DNA of 64,000 nucleotides from the NCBI GenBank assembly GCA_963815655.1, contig CAWFHK010000001.1, positions 1,922,001 through 1,986,000 of the forward strand, given 5' to 3'. The translations under genes and the position numbers were made by a program. This DNA is from JAWOLE01 sp963815655 (GTDB lineage: Bacteria; Acidobacteriota; Thermoanaerobaculia; UBA5066; Gp7-AA6). Position 1 is the stretch's first letter, and each line of letters begins with the position of its first letter. Shown here piece after piece: positions 43,711-52,000 of this stretch. The notes under the pieces were generated by a model. It did not search any database. It worked only from the letters and a program-made list of their open reading frames with translations, and had not been told where the DNA came from.

Positions 43711-43797
43711 GATTTGTGATTTGCGATTTGTGATTTGTGATTGGGTCGAACACCTGCTCTCCGTTCCATTCACCAATCACAGATCACCATCACCAAT
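43711..43797. repeat. Heptad-repeat inverted array 11 (GATTTGT words)
   Basis: Left arm 43711-43745: GATTTGT, GATTTGC, GATTTGT, GATTTGT, GATTGGG. Right arm 43765-43797: TTCCATT, CACCAAT, CACAGAT, CACCAT (6 bp), CACCAAT. Reverse complement of the right arm gives GATTGGT words. Situated between the Kdo hydroxylase and the outer-membrane protein gene; its left arm is in frame with the latter. Confidence 0.9.
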
Positions 43798-43805
43798 CTC
43801 TCTTC

Positions 43806-44705
43806 TCAGTCGGCGAGGGCCCGCCCGGCGAGGCGCTCGAGGACGGCGACGGGGGCCATTTCGGGAAGGACCAGGGAGCGGCGCGCGATCAGGAAGGTCT
43901 GCTCGAGGGCGTACTGGCCCGAGAGGACGGCGTGCGTGACCATGTCGGTGAAGACCATCCAGGTCGCGCCGGGCGGGAACGAGACGACCCGCGCCCCGGC
44001 CGAGTCCTGGTACGACTCGTTGTCCTTCAGGAAATTGTGGAAACGGTGCATGAACTCGTCGTAGGGAGGCCGGGCGCGCACGGGAAGGCCGGCCGACCGG
44101 AGGAGCGACGCGATCCCTCGCCCGGGCCCGCGCCGGCTGGCGCGCCGGAGGAGCTCCGAGGAGACGGCAAAGCGCTCGGCGAGCTCCGGGAAGGTCTCGC
44201 CGGTCCGCCAGACCCGGGGCGCCGAGGGATTGATGTTGGTGAAGAGACGGAAGATCCGGTCTCCCCGGGTCGGCCGGGTCGGGAAGGAGTCCACGTGCAG
44301 CAGGTCGTTGCGCGAGTGGCGGGAGAGCTTGCGGCCGGCTTCCTCCTGGGGGCGGAAGCTCGCGTAATCGAGCCGCCACTCTCCCGCGTAGGGCGAGAGC
44401 AGCCGCGCCGCGAAATCGACCGCCGTCCGCGAATAGTCCCGCAGCACGCGCCGCAGCTCCCTCGCGTCCTCCCCCTCCTGCCGGGCGACCCCCGTGACCC
44501 GGTCGCCGCCGGGACGGTAAGCGATGTTCTTGTGGTAGCCCGCCTCGGTCTGCCGCTGCCGCAGGAGGAACTCCCGGTCCCGCGCCGGCAGCTCGAATGG
44601 CGTCTGCGGAAACAGGATGATGTTCCCCTCTTCCAGGACCCGACAGGCTTCCCGGTCGCGTTCCGGCCCCTCCTTTGGGAGGGTCTCGACATTGACGACT
44701 GCCAT
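43806..44705 (-). CDS. Kdo hydroxylase family protein (KdoO-like, Fe(II)/2-oxoglutarate dioxygenase)
   Basis: 299 residues. Kdo hydroxylases convert Kdo of lipopolysaccharide core to Ko. The family sequence HVDSFPTRPTRGDRIFRLFTNINP contains the iron-binding H-x-D; the distal His lies in MVFTDMVTHAVLSGQYALEQTF. Other conserved parts are YHKNIAYRP and RHSRNDLLHVD. Its presence supports a Kdo-containing outer membrane. Homology is to KdoO at family level; activity on this organism's LPS is inferred. The start ATG is 92 bp from the divergent zinc-ribbon gene. Confidence 0.87.
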   Translation of the reverse strand: MAVVNVETLPKEGPERDREACRVLEEGNIILFPQTPFELPARDREFLLRQRQTEAGYHKNIAYRPGGDRVTGVARQEGEDARELRRVLRDYSRTAVDFAARLLSPYAGEWRLDYASFRPQEEAGRKLSRHSRNDLLHVDSFPTRPTRGDRIFRLFTNINPSAPRVWRTGETFPELAERFAVSSELLRRASRRGPGRGIASLLRSAGLPVRARPPYDEFMHRFHNFLKDNESYQDSAGARVVSFPPGATWMVFTDMVTHAVLSGQYALEQTFLIARRSLVLPEMAPVAVLERLAGRALAD

Positions 44706-44751
44706 CGTCCGAGTGTAACGCGGAGAGAGAGTTCGGTGAGCACCGACCCTG

Positions 44752-44780
44752 TTGACCCCCGAAAACTCGCGTGCTACGGT
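44752..44780 (+). promoter_or_regulatory. Probable sigma-70 promoter for the zinc-ribbon/folK pair
   Basis: -35 box TTGACC (44752-44757), a 17-bp spacer, and -10 box TACGGT (44775-44780). The gene start is at 44798, giving a short leader. Confidence 0.55.
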
Positions 44781-44797
44781 CCGCCTCCGGGGGGCAG

Positions 44798-45103
44798 ATG
44801 GCCGATCTCGGCAAGAAATACGAGTGTTTCAATTGCGGAACGAAGTTCTACAACCTCGGCAAGCCCGAGGCGATCTGCCCCAAGTGCGGCGCGAACCAGA
44901 AAGACGCGCGGGCCGACGAGGCTCCGCCTCCTCCCCCCCGGCCGCCCCGCCGTTCCGTGATCATGGAGCCGATCCCAGAAGAGAATCCGAATGAGTTCGG
45001 GGAAGAGGTCCCGGCCGCGGAAGAGGAAGAGGGGGACGACGACGACGAGTTCGAAGAGGACGAGGAAGTCGACAACGGCCGGCACGAAGAAGAGGAGTAC
45101 TGA
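44798..45103 (+). CDS. TIGR02300-like zinc-ribbon protein with acidic tail (FYDLN acid family)
   Basis: 101 residues. A zinc ribbon with two CxxC pairs (YECFNCGTKFYNLGKPE and CPKCGAN) carries the FYNLGK motif that names the FYDLN acid family. The C-terminal half is a very acidic tail (EEEEGDDDDEFEEDEE). The family is widespread but uncharacterised. The ATG at 44798 follows a GGGGGCAG ribosome site, although an upstream in-frame codon exists. The acidic tail overlaps the only conventional folK start in a different frame. Confidence 0.85.
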   Translation: MADLGKKYECFNCGTKFYNLGKPEAICPKCGANQKDARADEAPPPPPRPPRRSVIMEPIPEENPNEFGEEVPAAEEEEGDDDDEFEEDEEVDNGRHEEEEY

Positions 45104-45671
45104 CCGGCTCTCTCCGCCCCCCCGCATCGCGTACCTCGGCCTCGGCTCCAACGTCGGCAACCGCCGGGCCCACCTGACGGCGGCCGTCGCCGAAATCGAG
45201 CGCTTCGCGCCGGTCCGGGCGCTCTCTTCCTTCTACAGCTCCGACCCCGTCGGTTACACCGAGCAGCGGACATTCTGGAACGCCGTCGCCCGCGTCCTCT
45301 GGGAAGGCTCTCCCGAGGCCCTGCTGCTGGCCGTCAAGGAAGTCGAGCGCCGGGGCGGCCGCCGTCCCACCTTCGCGGGGGGACCGCGCGAGATCGACGT
45401 GGACATCCTGGACCTCGGAGGCCTGGTGAGGAGCAAACGCGACCCGATCCTTCCGCACCCGGGGCTCGCCGAGCGCCGCTTCGCGCTGGAGCCGCTCGCG
45501 GAAATCGCGCCGCGATGGCATCATCCGGTCAGCGGGCTGACGGCGGAACAGATGCTCGCGAAGCTGCCGCGAAGGCCGGGAGCTCGGAGGATTGGATCGA
45601 CCGGCCGAAAGAGATCCTTCGCGTCGTTCAGGACAGGGAGAGAGCGAGGGGATGGAAAGCGCCGCGGCTAG
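44991..45671 (+). CDS. folK: 2-amino-4-hydroxy-6-hydroxymethyldihydropteridine diphosphokinase
   Basis: Adds pyrophosphate to hydroxymethyl-dihydropterin in folate synthesis. The enzyme body begins at AYLGLGSNVGNRRAHL, with YSSDPVGYTEQRTFWNAV, GPREIDVDIL and HPGLAERRFALEPLAEIAP as family motifs. The start is a puzzle: no ATG, GTG or TTG occurs in frame between 44991 and the conserved body. If 44991 is the start, the protein has a 45-residue basic head (GKRSRPRKRKR, KSTTAGTKKR) and overlaps the upstream gene by 113 bp; if not, a rare ATC at 45126 would be required. The C-terminus is also basic. The stop shares CTAG with the stop of the convergent TatT-like gene. Confidence 0.88.
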   Translation: MSSGKRSRPRKRKRGTTTTSSKRTRKSTTAGTKKRSTDRLSPPPRIAYLGLGSNVGNRRAHLTAAVAEIERFAPVRALSSFYSSDPVGYTEQRTFWNAVARVLWEGSPEALLLAVKEVERRGGRRPTFAGGPREIDVDILDLGGLVRSKRDPILPHPGLAERRFALEPLAEIAPRWHHPVSGLTAEQMLAKLPRRPGARRIGSTGRKRSFASFRTGRERGDGKRRG

Positions 45672-46564
45672 CGCGCCGCTTTCCACCTCGCGAGGTCCCT
45701 GCGCGCTTCCACCTGGATCGCCAGCTCCTCGACGAGATGTCCGGGGGAGGGAGCATCGGCGACGACGCCCTCCTCGAGCGCGACCGCCTCGGCGCGCTCG
45801 GCGGGATTCCCGTCGGCCAGCGCCTCGGCGAGGAAATGGCGGTTGACCAGGTTTCGCCCGTTGACCGCGACGGCGCGGCGCAGGTTCTCGACCGCCTTCT
45901 GGTGGGAAATCCAGGGAGTCAGGATCGGGATCTTGGGCGCCTGATGGTGAAGCCGGCCGAGGATCCGATAGCCTCCCCCGTCCTCGAAATCCGGATCGAT
46001 CGCGATGAGCGTCTCGGCGTAGTCGCGGATCTTCTCGGCGGCGCCGGTCCGGACGGCCTGGATCTTTCCGGACGCGAGCGCCCATTCTCCCCAGGCGACG
46101 GCCGCCCAGAAGAACGTCGGAGCCGCGTCCCGGTCCGGGCCGAGGATCGCCGCCACTTCGGCCGGGGAGCGTCCTTCCATCGAGGGCAGGTTGCGAGCCT
46201 TCCCCCGCCGTCCCAGGATCCGGATCGCTTCCTCGGAGACCCTCCGGGCCTTCTCGAAGATCGCGCGCCGCGAATCGTCGTCCTGCCGCGTGTAGGCCGC
46301 CTGAAAATAGAGGGCCCGGGCCAGCTTCCAGCGCGCTTCCGCGCTGTCGGGCGCCTGCGCGGCCTGGTCGTAACCGGCGACGGCCCGCGCGATCTCCCGG
46401 GGATTGGCGACCGCCCCGACCCTCCCCTCCTGCCGGCGGCCGTAGTGCACGTCCGCTTCGACGATCAGCGGATTCCTGTCGGGTACGCGGATGGCGTCCG
46501 GAGCCTCCGATTTCTGCTGCGGAGCAGCCAGAAGCAGCGCGGCGAACAAACCGATCGAGATCAT
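45668..46564 (-). CDS. TatT-like TPR protein (TRAP transporter T-component family)
   Basis: 298 residues with a short signal peptide (MISIGLFAALLLAAP). The family hallmarks are the TPR-like helices RWKLARALYFQAAYTR and PTFFWAAVAWGEWALASG, then GGGYRILGRLHHQAPKIP and the C-terminal RHFLAEALAD. TatT proteins form periplasmic homotrimers linked with TRAP transporters, but no TRAP genes are nearby. The start overlaps the mnmA stop (ATGA), so it is probably co-translated. No lipobox is seen. Confidence 0.75.
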   Translation of the reverse strand: MISIGLFAALLLAAPQQKSEAPDAIRVPDRNPLIVEADVHYGRRQEGRVGAVANPREIARAVAGYDQAAQAPDSAEARWKLARALYFQAAYTRQDDDSRRAIFEKARRVSEEAIRILGRRGKARNLPSMEGRSPAEVAAILGPDRDAAPTFFWAAVAWGEWALASGKIQAVRTGAAEKIRDYAETLIAIDPDFEDGGGYRILGRLHHQAPKIPILTPWISHQKAVENLRRAVAVNGRNLVNRHFLAEALADGNPAERAEAVALEEGVVADAPSPGHLVEELAIQVEARRDLARWKAAR

Positions 46565-47685
46565 GAAGAATTGCGAATTGGGAATTGTGAATTGGGAATT
46601 CCCGCCTTCTTGAGAATTCCTCCTCCGAGAACCACGTCTCCATCATAGAAGACGCACGACTGCCCGGGCGCGACGGCGCGCACCGGCGCGTCGAAGAGCA
46701 CGCGGGCCGAGCCGTCGCCCCTCGGCGTGACCGTCGCCGGCACCTCGCTCGCCCGATGGCGGACGCGCGCTCCCGCCCGGAAGGAAGGGCCGCGGGACTC
46801 CGAGAGAAACCGAAGGTCCGCGACCTCCGCTTCCCGCGTGTCCAGCTCCCGCGCGGGGCCGACGACCACCCGGTTGGCCGCCGGATCGATCGAGAGGACA
46901 TAGAGCCTGTCCGCCGCGGCGATGCCGAGCCCGCGCCTCTGCCCGACGGTGAAACGGAAATGGCCCCCGTGCTCGCCGAGCCGCGCGCCGCGCGAATCCT
47001 CGACGGCGCCTGGAAGAACCGGGAGCGTCAGCCCCATCTCCGCGGCATGCCGCGCGACGAACTGGCCGGCGCGCTCGCCGCGCGGCACGAAGCAGATCTC
47101 CTGGCTCTCTTCCTTCTCAGCCGTCGGCAGGCCGGCGCGCCGGGCGTGGGCGCGCACTTCGCTCTTGGTGAGCTCGCCGACGGGAAACCGGGCCGCCTCG
47201 AGCTGCGCCGGGGTCAGGTCGTAAAGGAAGTAGGACTGGTCCTTGTCCGGGTCCGCCCCCTTGCGGAGAACCGTCCGTCGCGAGACGGGGTCCGTCCCGC
47301 GGCGCGCGTAGTGCCCGGTCGCGACGGCTTCGCAGCCCATCACGCGGGCGCGTTCCCAGAGCGTGGCGAACTTCACCTTCGCGTTGCAGGACGAGCAGGG
47401 GATCGGGGTCTCGCCCGCGAGGTACGACTCGACGAAGGGGCGGACGACGCCGGCGCGGAACTCCGCCTCGAGGTTCATGACGTAATGCGGGATGTCGAGC
47501 GCCCAGGCCACCCGCCGCGCGTCGGACAGGTCGTCGAGGGTGCAGCAGCGCCCGGTGCGTCCCGCCTCACCCGAGTGATCCCAGAGCTGCATCGAGAGGC
47601 CGACGACCTCGTGCCCTTCCTCCTTCAGGAGCAGAGCGGCAACGGAGGAATCGACGCCGCCCGACATGGCGACCGCGATGCGCAT
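46561..47685 (-). CDS. mnmA: tRNA-specific 2-thiouridylase MnmA
   Basis: 374 residues. Adds sulfur to U34 of Glu, Gln and Lys tRNAs. PP-loop AVAMSGGVDSSVAALLL; active-site Cys in IPCSSCNAKVKF and the second Cys in SQEICFVPRG. C-terminal beta-barrel motif GQRRGLGI. The last residues (KAGIPNSQFPIRNSS) are encoded by heptad array 12, an extension not seen in typical MnmA. It follows the cysteine desulfurase gene on the same strand, its expected sulfur source. Confidence 0.96.
   Translation of the reverse strand: MRIAVAMSGGVDSSVAALLLKEEGHEVVGLSMQLWDHSGEAGRTGRCCTLDDLSDARRVAWALDIPHYVMNLEAEFRAGVVRPFVESYLAGETPIPCSSCNAKVKFATLWERARVMGCEAVATGHYARRGTDPVSRRTVLRKGADPDKDQSYFLYDLTPAQLEAARFPVGELTKSEVRAHARRAGLPTAEKEESQEICFVPRGERAGQFVARHAAEMGLTLPVLPGAVEDSRGARLGEHGGHFRFTVGQRRGLGIAAADRLYVLSIDPAANRVVVGPARELDTREAEVADLRFLSESRGPSFRAGARVRHRASEVPATVTPRGDGSARVLFDAPVRAVAPGQSCVFYDGDVVLGGGILKKAGIPNSQFPIRNSS
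46568..46602. repeat. Heptad-repeat array 12 inside the 3' end of mnmA (GAATTGN words)
   Basis: Five 7-bp units: GAATTGC, GAATTGG, GAATTGT, GAATTGG, GAATTCC. Unlike most arrays it is within a coding sequence: it encodes the last residues of MnmA. Its word is closely related to array 10. Confidence 0.88.
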
Positions 47686-47705
47686 GAAGGAATTGTACGC
47701 GAGCC

Positions 47706-47788
47706 GGGACTCGGGACTCGTGACTCGGGACTCGTGAGGCGAACCAGGACCGTCCGCCTACCGCCTCCCGCCTTCCGCCTCCCGACTC
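47706..47788. repeat. Heptad-repeat arrays 13 (GGGACTC and CCGCCTN words)
   Basis: First arm 47706-47740: GGGACTC twice, GTGACTC, GGGACTC, GTGAGGC. Second arm 47754-47788: CCGCCTA, CCGCCTC, CCGCCTT, CCGCCTC, CCGACTC. The two words are only partly complementary. The second arm contains the cysteine desulfurase stop and encodes its last residues. Its word matches array 2 on the other strand. Confidence 0.88.
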
Positions 47789-48909
47789 ATCAAACCGCGA
47801 GCCTCTCCGACGATACGATCGACGATCTCGATCGTGGCCTCGATTTCCTCCCGTGTGGTGAGGCGCGAGAGCGAGAAGCGGACGACGCTCTTCGCCTCGG
47901 AGGGGGAGAGCCCGAGCGAGAGAATGGCCGGCGAAGGGGCGAGCGTTCCGCTCGAGCAGGCGCTTCCGACCGAGACGGCGACGCCCTCGAGGTCGAGCCG
48001 GGCGAGCAGCGCCTCTCCGGAGAGACCCTCGAAGAGCAGGGCCGACGTGTTGGGCAGGCGCGGCGCGCCCGCTCCGGCCACGCGAACGCGCCAGACGCGC
48101 TCCAGGATCCCGCTCTCGAGCCGATCGCGCAGCCTCGCGATTCCCGCCGCCTCGCCGAGCCTCCCGCGCGCCAGCCGGGCCGCGACGCCGAGCCCCGCGA
48201 TCCCGGCGGAGTTCTCCGTGCCGGGGCGGAGCTTCTTCTCCTGTCCTCCGCCCGGCGCGCGCGCCTGGAGCGGAATCCCCCGGCGCACGTAGAGCGCACC
48301 GACCCCTTTCGGGCCGTGGAACTTGTGGGCCGATAGCGACAGCAGGTCCGCACCCCATGCTGCGACGTCGATCGGGATCCGGCCCGCGGCCTGGACCGCG
48401 TCGGTGTGCAGGAGCGCGCCGCGGCTGTGGACCGCGTCGGCCAGCCGCGGGATCGGGAAGAGGCCGCCGTACTCGTTGCTGGCGGCCATCACCGAGACGA
48501 AGAGCGTCTCCGGGACGATCGCCTCCTCCACTCGGGCAGGATCCAGAACGCCCGACGGCTCGGGGTTCACCACGGCCGTCGCGATCCCCCGGCCGGCGAG
48601 CGAGTCCACCGCCTCGGCGACCGAAGGATGCTCGGCGCCCGAACGAACGGCGCGCCCGCCCCGGCCCGCTGTCGCGCCGAAGATGGCCATCGCATTGGCC
48701 TCCGAGCCCCCCGAGGTGAAGAAGATCTCGGCCGGCGAAGCCCCGATGAGGAGGGCGGTGTCCTCGCGAGCCTCTTCGATCAACCGCCGCGCCCGCCGTC
48801 CTTCGGCATGGACGGAAGAAGGATTGCCATAGAAGGCGCCCGCCTCCCGCATGGCTTCCTCGACCTCCGGATCCAATTTTGTGGAGGCGTTGTTGTCCAG
48901 GTAAATCAC
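47758..48909 (-). CDS. Cysteine desulfurase (NifS/IscS family)
   Basis: About 383 residues from a GTG at 48909 (ribosome site GAGGG); a TTG 24 nt upstream is possible. PLP enzyme releasing sulfur from cysteine. Motifs: IYLDNNASTKLDPEV, NPSSVHAEGRRAR, the PLP Lys in SLSAHKFHGPKGVG, and the catalytic Cys loop VSVGSACSSGTL. The C-terminus (SREAEGGRR) is encoded by array 13. Class I (NifS/IscS-like) by the SACSSG loop. It lies directly upstream of mnmA on the same strand, suggesting sulfur supply for tRNA thiolation. Confidence 0.95.
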   Translation of the reverse strand: MIYLDNNASTKLDPEVEEAMREAGAFYGNPSSVHAEGRRARRLIEEAREDTALLIGASPAEIFFTSGGSEANAMAIFGATAGRGGRAVRSGAEHPSVAEAVDSLAGRGIATAVVNPEPSGVLDPARVEEAIVPETLFVSVMAASNEYGGLFPIPRLADAVHSRGALLHTDAVQAAGRIPIDVAAWGADLLSLSAHKFHGPKGVGALYVRRGIPLQARAPGGGQEKKLRPGTENSAGIAGLGVAARLARGRLGEAAGIARLRDRLESGILERVWRVRVAGAGAPRLPNTSALLFEGLSGEALLARLDLEGVAVSVGSACSSGTLAPSPAILSLGLSPSEAKSVVRFSLSRLTTREEIEATIEIVDRIVGEARGLMSREAEGGRR

Positions 48910-49004
48910 GGCTTCGTCCCTCGGATTATGCAACTCGTGTCAGCGGACTGTTAAATCTTGCCTGAAGGAATAGCGTGTCGCGCCGTGAGAGTTAAGATCA
49001 TCAC

Positions 49005-52000
49005 TTGATTACGACGAAGGCTCGCATAGCGCTCCTCGTCGCGGCTTCCCTCGTCCTCTCCGGAACCGCCTTCGGACAGACGACGCCCAAACTCACCTCG
49101 AAACAGAAGAAGGAGCGGATCAAGGCCCTCCCGGACGAGGAGCGTCAGTGGCTGACGGTCTATGTCGAGCCCATCATCCTCCCCGACGAGGAGAACCTGT
49201 TCCTCCAGCTCACGCAGCCGCACCAATGGGAGATGTTCAAGGCGGAGTTCTGGAAGCGGCGCGAGCTACCCGGCCTCTCGCCTCCCTATGGACCGGGGTA
49301 CCAGCTTCGTTACGAGCACTTCCGGGACGTGGCCGCGACGGACTACGACGGGCTCGCGAGCGACGCCGGCCGGATGGTCGTCCGCCTGGGCGAGCCCGCG
49401 TCGATCGAGAACCTCGCCTCGTGCGGCGGCTTCCGGCAGCCCGAGGTCTGGAGTTATCAGAGCTCGAACGGGAGCTCCTCTCTGATTCGGCACCTCTTCT
49501 ATCGTCCGAGCTTCGGCGCGCCCAGGAGGCTCTGGACTCGGGGCGACCGGGGCATTTTCGAGAACTCGGGAGTCAGCGGCTTCGATCAGCTGTGCGCGGT
49601 CAGCCAGAGTCCGGGCAGCTGCTCGTGCGGCCTGGCCGCCATCGCGCAGGAGATCGAGAGCCGCGGTGCGGCGGAGGTGTTCGCGATGGGCGCCGCGCCG
49701 AAGGTTTCGACGGAGGGCCTGGACGCGCTCTGGGAGCGGCTGGCGTCCTCCTCTACACCGAACGCCGCGACGATCCACCTGGACGGCGGCACCGGAGCCG
49801 CTCCCGCTCCGGCCGCCCAGGCGGCCCCTCCCCCTACCGCGAAGCCGGCCGCGGCGCTCTCCAAGTCGGAGCGGATCAAGGCGCTCCCGGAGGAGGAGCG
49901 CCAGTGGCTGACGGAGTTCGTGGCGCCGATCATCCTGCCCGAGGAGGAGAAGGTCTTCCTCGACCTGACGGAACCCTACCAGCGCGAGGCCTTCAAGCAG
50001 GAGTTCTGGACGCGGCGCGAGAAGCCGGGCCTGCCGCCTCCGCTCGGACCGGGCTACAGGACCCGCTACGAGGAGCTGCGCCGCCTGGCCGACGAGAAAT
50101 ACGACGGCTGGCGGCAGGACGCCGGGCGCATGGTCGTCAAGTACGGCGAGCCCGCGATCGAGAAGGTGGAGAACTGCTCGAACGTCTTCCGCGATCTGGA
50201 GATCTGGGCGTACAGCGGCCAGGGCGTCTCGGGACGCGCATCGGCGCGCTACCTCTTCTACCGTCCGATGCCGCTCGCGCCCCGCAGGCTCTGGACCGTC
50301 GGCACGCCCGACCGGGACGTCTTCGCTCCCAACTCCTGCCGCAAGAGCTTCGTGGAACTCTCCGGCGACTGCACTCCGCGGCCCGGGGACGCCTGCATGG
50401 GGACCGTCTGCTCCCAGGCCTGCGACGTCTTCGCCGCATGGTCGGAGGTCTCCGCGCGCCAGGGAAGCGAGGCCGGAGCGGTGGCGGAGCTGGCGAAGAT
50501 CTCTCAGCCGGAGCCGATCTCGACGGAGGGGCTCGATCAGTTCAAGAACCGATTCGCGATCTCCGACCCGAACGCCCGGAAGCTGAACGTCGAGGGGCCG
50601 TCCGGCAAGGGCACGGCGCAGGCGTCGGCCGCGAAGCCGTCCACTCCCGCGCCGACGCGCCGCAAGCTGTCGGGCAAGGAGGTCAAGGAGCTGACCGCCC
50701 AGCTCGAGCGGAAATACAGGGACTGGATGCAGGTCGTGGACATGATCATCACCGACGACGAGCGCCAGGTCTTCCTGCAGATCGGCGACAACTACCAGAA
50801 GGACAAGTTCATCGAGGGCTTCTGGAAGAGGCGCTCGATCGACGCTCACGGACTCCGCACGGACTTTCAGCGGGTCTACCTCCAGCGCATCGAGACGGCG
50901 AAGGAACAGTTCAAGAACCTCAACAGCGACCGCGCCAAGGTCTTCGTCATCAACGGTCCGCCCGACGCGGTCATCCCGATCGACTGCCAGGACATCTACG
51001 TCCCGATCCAGATCTGGTTCTACGAACGGATCGAGTCGTTGAAGAGCAAGGTCTACCTCATCTTCTACCAGCCGTACGGCCTCGGCGATTACAAGATGTG
51101 GCTCCCCCTCGACGGACAGGGAGTCCTCGAGGTCGGCGGCAGCACGAGCGCGGCCGGGCGAATGCCGGGGCGGCGCATGGACTTCACGCGCTGCACGGAG
51201 TGGCGCACGCTCCAGCAGGCGATCGCCTACACGACGGCCGTGCTCGGGTCGGGGGCCCTCGCGATGGTCGGGGCGAGCAAGCTCTTTCAGCCCCCCTCGG
51301 TCGAGACGGAGGGAGTGGACCAGATCCTGACGATGACGACGGACCTCGCGGCGGGCTCGGTCCCGCTCGGCCTCGTCAAGCTCGTCCGGTTCCCCGAGAT
51401 GCGGGCCAACAAGGTCGGCGTGGACCTGTCGCTGCTCGTGCCCAAGAGCGACCTGAAGCCGCGCGAGCTCGGCGAGGAGAAGTTCTACAACGTGGACGTC
51501 ATCGGGGAAGTGGTCAAGGGAGACCGGCTGATCGACAACTTCAAGTACCGGTTCGACATCCCGACGACCGAGGTCGCCGCGGACAAGATCCCGCTGACGG
51601 TGCGGCGCTATCTCTACCCGGGGGAATACAACCTGATCCTGAAGGTCTCCGACGGCAACCAGAGCGCCGAGGGGCGCATCACCGACAAGCTGAAGGTCCC
51701 CGAGCAGGCGGATCCTCCGTCGCCGGCCGAGCTCGCGGCCCGGACGACGGGACGCGCGGCGGTGGAGAAGGCCCGGGAGACGGGCCTTCTCCCCTCCGCC
51801 ATCACGCTCCTGCCGGTCGCCAAGGAGATCGTGACCGGGCTGCAACGCTTCGAGACGAGGGCCGCCGACGGGATCCGCGCGGTCGACTTCTACCTGAACG
51901 GCACCAAGGTGATGACGAAGACCCGGGCACCCTTCGACGCCGACCTGAACCTGGGGCCGCTCCCGCGCAAGCACACCATCCGCGTCGTCGCCTACGGCGA

